Positions 40,843-52,352 of a stretch of DNA of 64,000 nucleotides are shown piece by piece. The notes below the pieces were generated by a model that did no database searches, was not told the DNA's origin, and saw only the letters and a program-made list of their open reading frames with translations. This DNA comes from Diphasiastrum complanatum (taxonomy: Eukaryota > Streptophyta > Lycopodiopsida > Lycopodiales > Lycopodiaceae): assembly GCA_029204225.1 (NCBI GenBank), contig CM055101.1:7543710-7607709 (forward strand), given 5' to 3'. The position numbers and the translations under genes were made by a program. The first letter of the stretch is position 1. Each line of letters opens with the position of its first letter.

Positions 40843-41800
40843 ATACTAAATAAGTAACAAGCGGAATGCTTGATACTGTTCAGGAGTAAGTTGTGATCCA
40901 ACTTGTACAATCTTTTTCGGTTCTCCTGGTTCAGCAAGATTCATTGGTTGCGTCCTAGCTAGGCCATCGTAAACTTCTTTAGATTCCGGCATGTGTTCTT
41001 TAGGTTCACAATGTGCTTTAGATAACATGATACCCACATCATCCAGTGTATAACATTTAAAATGCTCGGGCATATCATGTTGGACTACATTTGCTTGTTC
41101 TTTTTCAAAAGGACTTGTCTTGGATCTTCGTTTAGCCTTCTTAGCAAGAATTGATCGTGGAGGTGATGACTTTTGAGATGCTAAATCTATCTTCAAAGGT
41201 GAAGACTTCCTAGATGATGATGTCATACTAGAAATCTGACTTGAAAAATCATCCTCGACTTTTCCTTTGCCTTTATCCAATAAAGGTGGCACTTCTTTTG
41301 AATAAATCTTTCGGGGGAGATTTTCCCATTTCAGAACCGTATTATAATGTTGCTTAGCTTGTTTCTTCGTCATCGATCCTGTGATCATGTCTTTCTTCAA
41401 TATAACTGCTTTGGGCGGTTTGATTGTTGGTTCATCAGGAACATTACGCACTCCAAATCTGGTCGGATCCATATGATTTAGAATCTGTTCATCTGTAAAT
41501 TTTGCATTGCCATCACAAGTCAAGGCATGACTCACATGAATGAGTTCATTCTCAATCAGATCTAGTATAGGTTCCGTTGATATCCAGGCTACATTCAACA
41601 CATTTAGTAGAAACATGATTGGTGTATCCAAAGTTTGATCTAATAAGGAAATCTCACTCAAATCTGATTGATTATCTTGTTGACACATATATCCTGCTGT
41701 ACAGTCAATCGTTGCAAGAGCTTCATTCCAATTGACAGTATCGGTTTGAGAATCGTAATGAACTCCCAAATTTTTCTCTGGTCTAGGCTGGAATCATCTC
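40843..41800 (-). pseudogene. Gypsy protease-RT linker fragment
   Basis: The 307-residue minus ORF 40,846-41,769 lies in frame upstream of the RT fragment. It is rich in Ser and Lys at 200-270 (VEDDFSSQISSMTSSSRKSS) and includes HFKCYTLDDVGIMLSKAHCE and LTPEQYQAFRLLL, the region before RT in plant gypsy elements. No protease motif remains. The ORF is long and open, so this relic is not heavily decayed. It may be related to the gypsy element at 60.6-64 kb, but no overlapping domains are present to test this. Confidence 0.65.
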
Positions 41801-41814
41801 CAGACAACTGATAA

Positions 41815-42720
41815 CTTCCTTGAAGAAAAGAGCCCCAGTCACCTCTTTGGGCTACATCCTTTTCGACATAGCCAAGAGTCAGAACAAGTTAGATCTCAAG
41901 CTTGCCTTGGTGCCACAAGATGCTGTTGCTATCAGAGGTTACACACCTTCCATAGCCTCTCCCTCAGGCTCAACATCACGACAACCTGTTGCTGCTTCAC
42001 GTGAGCTCAAGAAAAAAAAGCGTCAAGAGAGATCGTCTCCATGGACATCTGGGCCTGTTGACACCACACCAGCAAAGATGTAGAGAAAAAAAGTCACTAC
42101 AAGCAAATCGGCTCCTGACTCAGAGACGGAATCAAATAGCCCACCACCATCCAAAATACAAAAGAAAAAAAAAAAAGATGGAGGATTATGAAGATGTCCC
42201 ATCGAGCAGTGAGGACAATGAGAATGAAGAGGAAGGCAGCCTGCAGACAAGAAGAACCAAAATGCAAAGATGACATCTTGAAGGCTTTATTGGGATTGAA
42301 ACAATACTCGCTGAATTACATGTCCCACCTTGTATCCACTTTTGCGGCTGTCAGAAGCGTCTCCATGTTGTAATAGACTTCCAGTATGATGGGGTCTGGA
42401 GAGTTAGCCGTGTCGACCATGAACCAGTTGAGGGCCCTAGTGAAGTCGGCCACTATTTTCCAACCCTGTTCAGACTCTATTATTGACGCTAGGAGTCTTC
42501 AGTGCTGTCCAAGATCTTCTTCTGGGCATTAGATGATAAGCTAGATGCTCTCTTGTTGTCGTCGGAGTTGTAAGATATGTTGGTGATTATGTTTTCGGAT
42601 TGCTTTGCGTACACTGATGGGATAGACGAACAATCCGGACTCATCGATGTAGAGCTTAGATGGAGCCGATCTGTCGGACAAAGTTACTGCTTCAAACCGC
42701 GATCAGTCATCCTCCAAACA
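41815..42720. other. Unexplained ORF remnants on both strands
   Basis: Plus ORF 41,820-42,083 (SLGYILFDIAKSQNKLDLKL, then a basic KKKKRQ tail) and plus ORF 41,989-42,273 (lysine run, then EDVPSSSEDNENEEEG) are followed by minus-strand reading near 42,300-42,500 (EQGWKIVADFTRALNWFMVD, VYYNMETLLTAAKVDTRWDM). None matches a family I recognise. Basic and acidic low-complexity tracts resemble accessory ORFs of large plant retroelements or a captured host fragment. Confidence 0.35.
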
Positions 42721-43344
42721 TCAGATAGCTAATCTGACAATGAGTTTATGAACATATGATAATGTCTAATGACAGTAGAAATATATCTACTGATAAAATG
42801 AATAAGCATCACAACATTCAGAGATTGCACACATTGAGCAGAAAATTGTAACTCGTTTGTATTATCAAAATTGAGTATACATTAACAATTTCTTTGAGTG
42901 CTGTCTATTTCCCAGATCAACGTGTCGGCGTGAGAAAGGTGTTCTTTCTCACGAATGAACTAGCTACAACTAAAACTATCTTGTTTCCTTGATACGCACC
43001 TCACTGAGTGTAATGTTCAGGACACTATTCTACTCTTGTCTATCCAATACATATATCATATTGGATTAGATTACAAGATTTGATTAGCTAACAGTTTAGC
43101 TAAACATCTGTTAACTACATCTTTGTTAATGTTGCATGGCGGCGATGGATCGTGATAGCTTGAAAAATTTCACGCCCGAGTAGCTGAGGTTCGATAGTTC
43201 GTCCATGCTCGACAACTCGTCTTGGGCTTGGCTTGTGGATGCCCGATTCGTCGGTTTCGTCCTCATCTAATATGTCGGCTTAGCCCGAAAAAACTATAAG
43301 GAGAGACAGAAAAATACTAGAGCTTTGAAGAAGTAGAAACTCAA
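42721..43344. other. No gene seen; possible LTR of adjacent copia fragment
   Basis: On the minus strand this follows the RNase H tail at 43,345-43,600, and TGTTAACAGATGTTTAGC near 43,097-43,115 could be an LTR start, but no second copy exists in the window to confirm it. Confidence 0.35.
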
Positions 43345-43605
43345 AGTTTCTTCAGCTCCCTCTCAAAGCAGGTATTTTGCTGATTCCCAAGCTTGACCTT
43401 TGGCTCTCAAACACTGCCTTGTTTAGAGGCTTTGTGAAAATATCAACTACCATATGCTTTGTTGGTATGAAGGCGGTCTTCAGCTTGTCCTTCTCAACCA
43501 GATCCCTAATCAAGTGATACCTGATGATGATGTGTTTCATTATGGAATGAAACACTGGGTCTTTTGTCAGATAAATAACAAATGTGTTGTCTATGTGTGC
43601 CCAAA
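43345..43605 (-). pseudogene. Copia RNase H C-terminal fragment
   Basis: Minus-strand reading: DPVFHSIMKHIIIRYHLIRD, then KLKTAFIPTKHMVVDIFTKP and LNKAVFESQRSSLGI. This is the conserved tail of copia RNase H. The rest of the element is absent, with a CT/GA microsatellite directly upstream. The arginine-glutamate run at the ORF start is only the translated microsatellite. Confidence 0.85.
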
Positions 43606-43624
43606 TGTGATTAGAACATCCTTC

Positions 43625-43630
43625 CTTCCT

Positions 43631-43664
<34 letters not shown>
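43625..43664. repeat. (CT)n microsatellite
   Basis: About 15 CT units after a short CCTT run. Confidence 0.9.
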
Positions 43665-43667
<3 letters not shown>

Positions 43668-45170
43668 TTTTTGTATTTAGCATTTGTTTTCCATGTGATT
43701 CTTCTTGCTTTTGCATGTTGTTGTTGATTTTCGAGAGATTAGAGAGTGTAGAATGTAAGCACCTCCATCCTTATAATCTATTCTTCCTTTTCATGCTTGT
43801 GGTTAAAGTAGGGTGGATAGTTAGATGCGATTAATCTAGGTGTGGTTAGAGTAGGATAATTTTTGATAGCTATAAATAGCAGTACTGGCATGGAAAACAT
43901 ATCATTGTATTCTCATTTCATATGGAGAATTCATCTCTTGAGTTTCTATGTCCATCTCATTTGTTTATCTCTTGATATCTTGGTTTTCTATGTGTAGAAT
44001 GTTGATTTTATGGTTGATATAGGTTCCACATGTGTGAAATAAAGTCTGCTATTGTTGTATGGACAGGGATGGTACCATACTATATTTCCATGTTCATGAT
44101 CAGATCTTAGTGATTTATGCAACTCTAGCATGCTAATCTTGATGAATCCTATCTTGTTACTAAATCTAGATGTGCATACCAGATTGGCCCAAGATCTTAG
44201 ATCCATTAGTTGTGTTTTGGATCTATAATTTTTACAAGAATAAGTTTCCAAAAAAGTGTGATGAAAGTAACATATTGATTTTGGTGCAATCTAAAGCCTC
44301 CCTTCCAAATAATTGACAATAGTCAAGAAACAACAAAAGAAACTAGTCCAACACATTCATTTCTAGATCAAGCAATTCAAGTATATGACGTGCATCCCAA
44401 TAGTAGAGGTGGTTTATTTGTGGGTCAAATTTGGAAAAGTATGAGAATTGGAACAAAACTACTACGTACAAAAAATATTTGAAATTTGTTAAGACAAAAT
44501 GAATAGCCACCAAAACAACATTCATTGCTCATAAAATAATAAATACAATCTCCTTAACATTGATTTCCACACATGCATTCAAAGAAAATATATTTGAACT
44601 ATACTTTGAAACATTAGCTATCTTTTACATTTTCTAGAATCCCTCTCCAATTTCTTTCTTTACATTGCATCCTTGCACCTAATCCGTAGGCGACTTGTTG
44701 CTTTGAGCAACCAAGTTGTTGTGTTTCACTACATGTAATAATTTCCATTTCTAACAAATCGACATTATTTTAAACTTCTTATGTTACAAAGTCGTTTGCA
44801 AACTCATCGCTAAATGAAATCACATTTTGACAATCATTTGTAAACTAATAATCACTCCAACATAGACTAATTCCTCTCCCATTTCTTTGTATGATATAAA
44901 ACATTACTAATCGATGAAATCATGATGTAATTTTTCAGTTTTTTACTTCCTCTCAAACAAAATCATTTAAAACCGTATTGAACAAAAAATATAGATTCAC
45001 ATCTATAATCAATCATGAACTATGTTGTCTAATATAACAAAGTTATAATCATCAACAAATCTTATCAATTTATTGTAACTTTCAAATGTCTATTCAAAAT
45101 GTCAAATTTTTAATTATACAATACAAACTTATACTTCTTCCAAATCTGTAATTTCATAACTTGCAGATAT
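43665..45170. other. No gene seen; possible LTR remnant at left
   Basis: GCTATAAATAGCAG at 43,869-43,882 is a TATA-like box, and TTCCACATGTGTGAAA at 44,029 is a variant of the palindrome found in the copia LTRs here, so 43,670-44,250 may be a worn LTR. From 44,280 on the sequence is AT-rich with no ORF. Confidence 0.4.
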
Positions 45171-45460
45171 CTAACCCTTCGTCTCCTTGATTAGCATCAA
45201 GAAGTTTCCCATCATCAGGGAGTCATCTACAAAAATAGTCAGAATCACAAAGCTTCTTCCTACTCTTTTTATATATACATTACAATCTGGTTGAGTAGGA
45301 ACAAAGTCTAGAAACTTTAGAAAAATGTCCAGCTTCTTGTACCAAGCTCGTGATGCCTGCTTCAAACCATAAATACATTGATGTAACAAACAAACATATT
45401 GTTGATTGTCGGGGTCTTCGAATCCTTTAGGTTGCTTCATGAAGATATTTTTGTCGAGCT
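45171..45460 (-). pseudogene. Isolated copia RT fragment
   Basis: 89 residues on the minus strand: MKQPKGFEDPDNQQYVCLLH, IYGLKQASRAWYKKLDIF, then ILTIFVDDSLMMG, the RT active site as FVDD. No neighbouring pol domain is found on either side. The family differs from the others in the window. Confidence 0.85.
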
Positions 45461-46400
45461 TGCTTCTTTGTTCTTTTGATATGTGCTTGTATGTTGCATG
45501 TTATGTCCATGACCAGTACATCGGATACAATATACTCCTAGTCTTGGATACACAGTACTTCAGTGAAACAAAGTGTTAGTTATGCCACGTCATACTGGAT
45601 GTGACCCGAAAGTAACGAATATCCTTTTGAGGCCCAAAACACACTAAATGGAGTTTAAACAAGGTTTGGGACTTGGAATTGTTCATTTTTGGAGCTCTTC
45701 AAAATTGTTGGGTGACATGCTGAATTGTTATCATCATGTTTTGATTTTGAAGGAGAAGCTAAGACTTAGTCAGGTAATTTCATTCTGAATTTTTTGATTT
45801 TGTTTCGAGAAGATTTTCAATTCATGTAGAATGATTTGCATTTAGTGAATCACTTGATTGTTGTACGAATTTGCATAACATAGAGAATTTTGATAGTTGT
45901 AAAGATTCATAATGTTTTGGGGGAATTCAATTCATGCATAACTAATTCTGTTTATTGATAAATTGCTAATGGTCAATTTATCCAGTTGTATAAGCAATTA
46001 GTGATGTTGTTTCTTTAATCAAATCATTACATGTAAGGGATTGAAGTTATTTCTCTAATTTTGATCCTTATGTGAAGCATGCAAACCAAAGACATAGAAT
46101 GAAATTGCAAAGCTCTCAATTCTCTAGTATGAAACAATCTTACAACCATGTTTAAGAATCAAACTTGATAAATAAGGTATTGCGTGGCCTGATTTTCTGA
46201 AATCCTGGTTTATACAATTTTTGCAACTGTTTGGATTCTGCAAAAGTCAAAAAAATCTTGCTTTACTTGTTAAAGTCTGTGAAAGGAATTTTTGACTGTA
46301 GAAAGGCATTATCCCAGTTGGACAGTTGTAGTGACCTGAGAACTGGTTATGGCCGAGATGTTGTCACATTTGATCAATGGCAAATCCTCCTCCTTATTGC
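45461..46400. other. No gene seen
   Basis: AT-rich. The small plus ORF at 46,231-46,425 overlaps the end of the next copia relic and has no domain. Confidence 0.4.
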
Positions 46401-47007
46401 ATCTGAGCTGCTAATATCCTCTTGATCCAGGGCACTTCTTTTGTTGTTGTAGTTACTGCTTTATACTTGGCCTCACATGATGAGAGAAAGATGGTATCGT
46501 GCTTTTTGGAAGTCCAATACATGAGATTTCCACCAAAAAATATAGTATATGCACTTGTGGATTTTTGATACATTTTGTCACTTGCAAAGACGAATCCGAG
46601 TGGCCAATAATGGATAGATCTTCACTTTTATAGAGAAAACCATAATCATGAGATGAAGATATGTACCTTAGCACTCTCTTGGCCGAATTCCAATGGTGCA
46701 TATTGGGATCTTGTATAGATTGATTCAACTTGTGCACACAATAGCTCAAGTCGGGCCTAGTAATGGTTAAGCAAATTAAGGAGCTAATAAGACTCCTAAA
46801 AAGGGTGATGTCCTCGAAGGATCTTTCATCTCCCTTGTTAGGATCTTTTACAACATGCTCCATTGGTGTATCAATGCTCTTACAACTCTCCATATGAAAC
46901 TTTTTCAACATTGATAGAGCATATCTAGATTGACATATAAAGGCATAATCATCATGAAAGTCAATCTCTAGGCCTAAGATATAACGGATCTCTCCTAGAT
47001 CTTGCAT
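46401..47007 (-). pseudogene. Copia RT end and RNase H, 46-50 kb element
   Basis: Minus ORF 46,453-47,007 (184 residues): LGEIRYILGLEIDFHDDYAF, then CKSIDTPMEHVV, ITRPDLSYCVHKLNQSIQ and IIGHSDSSLQVT. The RNase H Asp is retained, but the frame is lost before the Glu motif (read in other frames as a worn CEAKYKAVTTTTKE). Confidence 0.8.
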
Positions 47008-47041
47008 TTTAAACTCTCCTCAAAGTGCAATTTTAGTCTCT

Positions 47042-47557
47042 TCAACTAATTTGATGCAGCACACATAGGATAATGTCATCTACATAAATGAGAAGAATGA
47101 CAAGATCACTAGCAACAAACTTTAGATACATGGAAGGATCATAGTCACTTCGAATAAATCCTAGTGAGATAAGAAAGGAGTTGAGTCTAGCATACCATGA
47201 TCTTGGTGCTTGCTTGAGTCCATAAAGACTTTTGAATATCAAGAAAACTTTTGATTTATCCTTGATGAATCCTTGAGGTTTCTCCGTATAGATTTCCTCT
47301 TCAAGATATCCATTGAGAAATGCATTCGAAACATCCAATTGGAACACCTTCTATTTGAAATGGCAAGCAATAGATATGATGATCGTTATTGTCACCATCT
47401 TTGCAATAGGTGCAAAGGTCTCTTCATAATCAAGGCCTTGGATATCCTTTTGCACAAAGCCTTGCTTTGTACTTGTTGATGGTGCCATCATGATTGTACT
47501 TAATTCAAAACATCCACTTGCAACCAATAATATGCTTGTTGGATAGAGGATCCACAA
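47042..47557 (-). pseudogene. Copia reverse transcriptase, 46-50 kb element
   Basis: Minus ORF 47,351-47,557 carries GLDYEETFAPIAKMVTITII. ORF 47,042-47,347 carries QLDVSNAFLNGYLEEEIYTE, IFKSLYGLKQAPRSWYARLN and LLIYVDDIIL, the active site. A TAG between the two ORFs interrupts RT just before its first catalytic Asp. Confidence 0.85.
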
Positions 47558-48027
47558 GCTCCCAAGTGTTGTTGGTGATCAATGCATAATACTCTTGCTC
47601 CATAGCTTAAACACTCCTTTGAATGGAGTGCATCTTCAACACACATTGGCTCTTCATGTGATATGAAAAAATCATAATTGGTGGAATCAAGGTCCACTTG
47701 CTTGCCTTTGTCAATGTATGTGAGCCTCTTAGGCTCAGATCTCTCTCTCAAAGATCTTCTTGGTGAGAATACATGAGGAGTCTCCTCAAACCTCGACCCC
47801 ATCACATCTTGATTGTCTTCAATAGAGATAGTAGGTGATGCATCTTGAGATGCCTTGATCTCGACCCTTTCCAAGGTTAAATGTTGATCTTCATGAAAAA
47901 TAACATCTCTTGTCTCAATAACCTTTGAAGTAAAGAGTATAAAGACTCCATAGGCCTTCTTGGTGGATGAGTATCCAACCATGATCCCTTTGCTTGAGCT
48001 TGGATAGTCCTTCTTCCTTGTTTCCAA
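47500..48027 (-). pseudogene. Integrase C-terminus and linker, 46-50 kb element
   Basis: 175-residue minus ORF starting METRKKDYPSSSKGIMVGYS (the end of the integrase C-terminal domain). It continues through an acidic linker (RSLRERSEPKRLTYIDKGKQ) and the RT entry (EEPMCVEDALHSKE). It joins Gag directly at about 48,020, so the integrase core is deleted. Confidence 0.75.
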
Positions 48028-48755
48028 GGTTCATCCTCTTCACCATCTTGATCTCGATCTTTGGCTTTGTTTTTGTTGTATGCTTGAGAGAATTGGTTCT
48101 TACTCCTTCCTTTCTGCTTGCCTTTGACAAAGAGGGCTTTGTCACTTCCACCATGTTCAAGTTTGTTCATCCTGGAGAGTTTATAGCTTTGTCTAGATTC
48201 TTCAAAAATAAGAATTCCTTGGAGAGTTTCTAGATTAGGTAACTCCTCCTTAATAGCAAAAGACTGAACAAGATTATCATAGTCATCTCTCAAGCCATTC
48301 AGTATGACTTGAACTAGCTCAACTTGGTTAATGGTAACACCAACACAAGAAAGCTCTCTATGTAAATCTTTAACTCAGAACATAGTTAGATGCACTCTCT
48401 TCACTTCTTTGGAAACTTTGAAAAATCTAATTCCTAAGAGTGAGTATTCTAGAAGTATTCTTTGCTTCATAGATGGTCTTTATGCATCCCAAGCTTCTTT
48501 GGTTGTAGTGCAAGATCCTATCTCTCTCAAAATTTCATTAGATACATTCATCTTAATGAAATGTAGAGCCATTCTAGCTCTCTTCTTATATTTAGGAATT
48601 TCAACCTGTGCTTGAGGCTCCTCCTCAACACCAAGCACAATATCCATAACATCCTGGAGAATCAAAATAGACTCCATTCTTAACTTCCAAATTGAGTAAC
48701 TAGAAGTGTTTAGTCTTTCACTGGCTTCTAGAAGATATCCTCTTTGAGATGCCAT
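48000..48755 (-). pseudogene. gag: Copia Gag, 46-50 kb element
   Basis: Starts MASQRGYLLEASERLNTSSY at 48,755, aligned with the Gag start of the intact element. ORF 48,480-48,755 covers the N-terminal domain to TTKEAWDA. ORF 47,877-48,293 continues with YDNLVQSFAIKEELPNLETL and a basic tail, then lacks the CCHC knuckle. A frame break occurs near 48,300-48,480. Confidence 0.8.
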
Positions 48756-49500
48756 TATAATGAAGACTTCTTAGTTATTGGATTGAGATATGTTTGAGCT
48801 TGTTCCTATCAGACTTAGAGTTGCTACTCTCTCTACTATAGGTATTTTCAGGGTTGAACTACCTTCCTATGTGAAACACTTGCAACTATATTTGAGATGA
48901 ATCTCAAATATTCCACAAGACAAGTTTTCTAGATCAGACACAAAAAGTGGTTTGAGACACTTTGGCTGGTTTGAATTCTACTTTTGGCACATGTGAAATG
49001 CTTCAAAAGAAAACACTATTGACACTCAGAAGGCTCAAAGGGTGTTCTAATACTTCAAACTCAGTCTTGATCTACAGTTTCTTGTGTTGGATGCTCAAAA
49101 CAATGGATTCAGAACAAAGTATAATTGAATCAAATCAAAATGCTGTCACTCGGATTTTGGACCTATCCCTATCCTCTTTAAGAGCTTATAACTCTTGCTA
49201 GACACATCAGATTGATTTGATTTCAATCTCTATGAAAAGTACAGATCAAATGCTTTCCATCAAGCTATAACACTGTTATCTTTGGATCTATGAGTAAGGA
49301 GAACAAAGGGACTGAAAAACTCTGATCTTCACACGTGCGGAATTCCAAAATTCCGTACTTCCTCAATTCAGGTCTAAAAATTCAGTTCAAGTCCGATTTG
49401 ATCCAAATACACTTCAGAGAAAGTGCAAAACTATTTTTTTGCTTGATTTAGCTCTCAGTTTCTTGTACAATCAGAGTTGTTAGCATGCAAAGCTTAATGT
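48756..49500 (-). other. Leader of 46-50 kb copia
   Basis: About 745 bases, non-coding. Contains TTCACACGTGCGG near 49,328, a variant of the shared palindrome, with a CCGTAC string soon after. Confidence 0.6.
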
Positions 49501-49513
49501 GGCTCTGATACCA
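49501..49513 (-). other. Primer-binding site, 46-50 kb copia
   Basis: The minus strand reads TGGTATCAGAGCC, directly adjacent to the LTR end. Confidence 0.9.
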
Positions 49514-50259
49514 TGACAAAATTTCCAGAATTCACACGTGCGGGGAATGTCCACAAGAGTGACTGATCTTAATTAAGCTTTGTGATTGGCACTATAACCT
49601 GATTCTAGATTGATTAACAAAATCTAGTTCAGAAGAAATGGCTAATCCACAATCTAGCATGCTAATCAACAGAATATAATAGCAATGATCAAAGAATGAA
49701 AAAATACAAGATTTCAATGTATGAGCATTAGCCTCAACACGAGTTAGAGAGAGAGAGAGCTAGAGAGATAACAAGCAATATTTGTTTAGATCCAAAATGA
49801 CATGAGATAGCTACAAAACTTTGGTTCTTCATCATAGACTGTGTGGAGAGCTACACATATTTATGGAGATTGAGGTAGCTCGAGGTAGAATCATATCTAT
49901 CCATTCCAAAATGACATCTAAAGTGACATCTAGAGTCTATGCGACATTTGTCACTTGTCATGCATGAAATTCTACCAACTTTTTACAAGTGTACTAGTTC
50001 TAACTAGAAATGTCCAAATCATCATGCATGTGTCCATTAAACTTTGTGCATGCCTTGCATGTCACTATGGATCACTTACAATTAATGCATGTGAGTTGCC
50101 ACGAGTTTCTACAAGCATAAGCATGCTAATTCGATGTCTACAAACTATATGCAAGTTGCATTTATCAAACTAGATAATACATAACCATGTAGCTCGAGTT
50201 CTATGTAGGCCAAACTTGGCATTTTGCATTAATGAGCTACATACTTGCATGGTACAACA
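49514..50259 (-). repeat. 5' LTR of 46-50 kb copia (746 bp, far end inferred)
   Basis: The near end (TGACAAAATTTCC on the plus strand) is fixed by the PBS. The far end is placed at ...GGTACAACA, giving a TGTTGTACC minus-strand start. No second LTR is available to confirm it. Contains TTCACACGTGCGGGG at 49,531. Confidence 0.6.
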
Positions 50260-50417
50260 TTTGTAGCAAGCCAAGAAATTAATATGGATTGTTTTTCAAT
50301 TTTAACAGCTAGATCTATTGTAGATCCTTCTAGATTATTGAATATGTTCCAATCTAGTTTCTTGAGAGTCACAAATTATATTTTTAAGTTCATATCACAA
50401 GGTTTTTGTCTTATCAT

Positions 50418-50715
50418 GGCATCAATAGGTGGCATCCTATTGAAGGCAAGTAAGGATCTTAAGTGCAACCTTTGTGGCAAGGGAGGATATTTTTTCTCAA
50501 GATGCTACAAAAAGAAGACCAAGCCATCCAAGGATTACCAAAGCAAGGGAGCCGAGGTGAATGATGGACCTTCAAGTTCGAAATGCAAATACAAGAAGGA
50601 CAAGTCCAAGGAAAGGTGTTTCCTTTGTGGAAAGGTGAATGAGACTTGGAGTCTCACAAGGCCTTGCAAGATTTGTCTTCAAGAGTCCATCACAACACAT
50701 GTCAAACCTTTTTAA
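50418..50715 (+). pseudogene. Gag start fused to zinc knuckles, copy B
   Basis: The in-frame ATG at 50,418 reads MASIGGILLKASKDL, the copia Gag start, then passes directly to a CCHC knuckle CNLCGKGGYFFSRC. A lysine-rich spacer and a second, incomplete knuckle (CFLCGKVNE) follow. The whole structural core of Gag is missing. The stop is at 50,713-50,715, just before the derivative ORF in another frame. A nucleic-acid-binding peptide could be made, but that is inference. Confidence 0.6.
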
Positions 50716-50724
50716 ATTTCTTAT

Positions 50725-51609
50725 TTGAAAGTGCATTGTTTGGTTCAAGATGCAAAGATAGATGTCACTTTCATGAAAGCAACTTGGATTTATTTCATGT
50801 CCTTAAAAAGTATTTTGCTTGAAACTTTAGATAAGTTCAAAATTATTGTTATGATCCAAGAGAAATCAATCAAGAATAAGGAGGAGCAATCACAAAATAA
50901 AAATAGTTTCATTTATGCTCTCATGTCAACTTATGAAGAACTATTTTGCTTTGAAGAGATTTTTGTATCTCAAAGGTGGATTAAGACAATACTAGTTGAG
51001 TGTGATGCCTTAAAGTATAACAAAACATGTTTTCCTTGTAAACTTACAATGGATATGAAGTCAATAAAATGGAAATGTCTTAATAATGTAGATTCTTTTG
51101 GTTTCAATAAGATCATGAATGATGTGTTCATTCATAAAGATGAAAATTGTAAGTTTTCAATCTTAAAGACAAGTTGTAAACTTCTTATGAGAATAATTCA
51201 AGCATCCAAAGTGGACACTTATATCCATAAGCAAGTAGTTAGCCTTATTGAGATGGAAATACCTTTTGATTTCAATATTAGAAAAATCATGCCAAGCTGT
51301 GGTGATTTTTGGACTTATGTTTCTAACATAAGTAATCTTGATAATCATAGGAAGTGCATATTGAATGGTCATGATTGTTGTGATCATTATGAAACATGGA
51401 GGTATCGGATTTCCATCAAGGAGTACCATAAAGTGGATCTTAAAGAATCATCTCAAGGTTCAAGTGTGCCAAGGATTGAGGAGGAGAGACCTTCTCAAGT
51501 TGTGATTCCAAAAAGAAACTCAAGAAACATGGTTGAGCCCATGTGGCTCACATTTCAAGGGAAAGAGGAGCATATCTCATGTGTTCTTTGTGATGACAAA
51601 GCACCCTAA
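50725..51609 (+). CDS. Derivative-family ORF of unknown function, copy B
   Basis: 294 residues, uninterrupted. It aligns with copy A from FMKATWIYFMSLKSILLETL through SFIYALMSTYEELFCFEEIF, SCKLLMRIIQASKVDTYIHK and SVPRIEEERPSQ to WLTFQGKEEHISC. It has W where copy A has its internal stop. The C-terminal half seen in copy A (second module and IKEALSWIW tail) is deleted. There are no catalytic motifs. Cysteines and histidines cluster at CILNGHDCCDHYETW, but not in a standard finger spacing. Confidence 0.5.
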   Translation: MKVHCLVQDAKIDVTFMKATWIYFMSLKSILLETLDKFKIIVMIQEKSIKNKEEQSQNKNSFIYALMSTYEELFCFEEIFVSQRWIKTILVECDALKYNKTCFPCKLTMDMKSIKWKCLNNVDSFGFNKIMNDVFIHKDENCKFSILKTSCKLLMRIIQASKVDTYIHKQVVSLIEMEIPFDFNIRKIMPSCGDFWTYVSNISNLDNHRKCILNGHDCCDHYETWRYRISIKEYHKVDLKESSQGSSVPRIEEERPSQVVIPKRNSRNMVEPMWLTFQGKEEHISCVLCDDKAP

Positions 51610-52012
51610 AAAATGTGAGATTAGAGGGATGATCAGTACCACGAGCTCCCACTTTTTGTATATATAGAGCCACATTTGGCCATAATCAATAAGCAGCACC
51701 AATCTTGGTTTTGGAGGCAATTCTTGTCAATTTCATCATTTGTCTTGAATTTTTCTTGAAAGTTTTGAGTTCCTATCATATTGTACTTTGATTTCAGGCT
51801 GGAGTTCGTACTCTAGCAGGTTTTCACACGTGTGAAACCAACAAGTACAATTCCCTTTCATTTATGATTGTTCTTGTTAGATTTTCTCATCTAAATTTGA
51901 TCTAGATTGATCTAAATCTTGTGTAGATTGATAGATCAATTGTATCTAACATCCAATCCCTCTTGTGGATCATTTAAGGATCCATTCTTGGTCCTAATTT
52001 GTAGATTTCCAC
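51610..52012 (+). repeat. 3' part of LTR, copy B
   Basis: Matches 29,935-30,333 of the copy A LTR: the TATA box GTATATATAGAGCC near 51,659, then TTTCAGG and the palindrome TTTCACACGTGTGAAA at 51,822-51,837. It ends near TTTCCACA. Confidence 0.7.
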
Positions 52013-52071
52013 ACAAGTAGCGGTTTATGAGACAAGTGCCCAACTAATATGTCGATAGTGGGTGATGTCCC

Positions 52072-52352
52072 TGATGAATTCACACGTGTGGGATGCCCTA
52101 CACATGTACTTTTGATCTCCTAAGCCCAATAATATCATAAAGATCAGACTAGCATTGATTGACAATAGGAAAGCTGATCATACAAGAAATATTATTGTGT
52201 TACAAGCAAGATCTGTCAACAAAATATGAAACTAAGTGCAGTAAATGCCTCAACTTGGCTAGAGAGAGAATATAAAAGTACAAAACTCGAGTAGAGAGAG
52301 ATGGCACAAAGAGCTTAGTCTCCAAATTTGCATTACACACAAATTTCATCAT
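52072..52352 (-). repeat. Partial 3' LTR of 52-56 kb copia
   Basis: 281 bp, colinear with 55,463-55,743 (TGATGAATTCAC to AAATTTCATCAT) with a handful of differences. Has CACACGTGTG at 52,081-52,090. Confidence 0.88.

Larger units (their letters stand above)
46401..50259 (-). mobile_element. Minus-strand copia relic, 3'-truncated
   Basis: From the right: 746-bp 5' LTR, perfect PBS, leader, Gag, integrase C-terminus/linker, RT and RNase H. It stops inside the RNase H tail near 46,400 and has no 3' LTR. Protease and the integrase core are deleted. The proteins are close to those of the intact 17-23 kb element and to the 52-56 kb element, so these form one superclade. Confidence 0.8.
50260..52012 (+). 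mobile_element. Copia derivative copy B
   Basis: Leader-like sequence, a short Gag start fused to zinc knuckles, the derivative ORF, then a partial LTR. The join at about 51,606 deletes the ORF tail and the first 430 or so bases of the LTR relative to copy A. No 5' LTR is visible. Nucleotide similarity to copy A is high in both ORF and LTR. Confidence 0.7.

Noticed and set aside
43352-43666. Arg-Glu repeat protein start
   Set aside because: Translated CT/GA microsatellite fused to the RNase H tail fragment.
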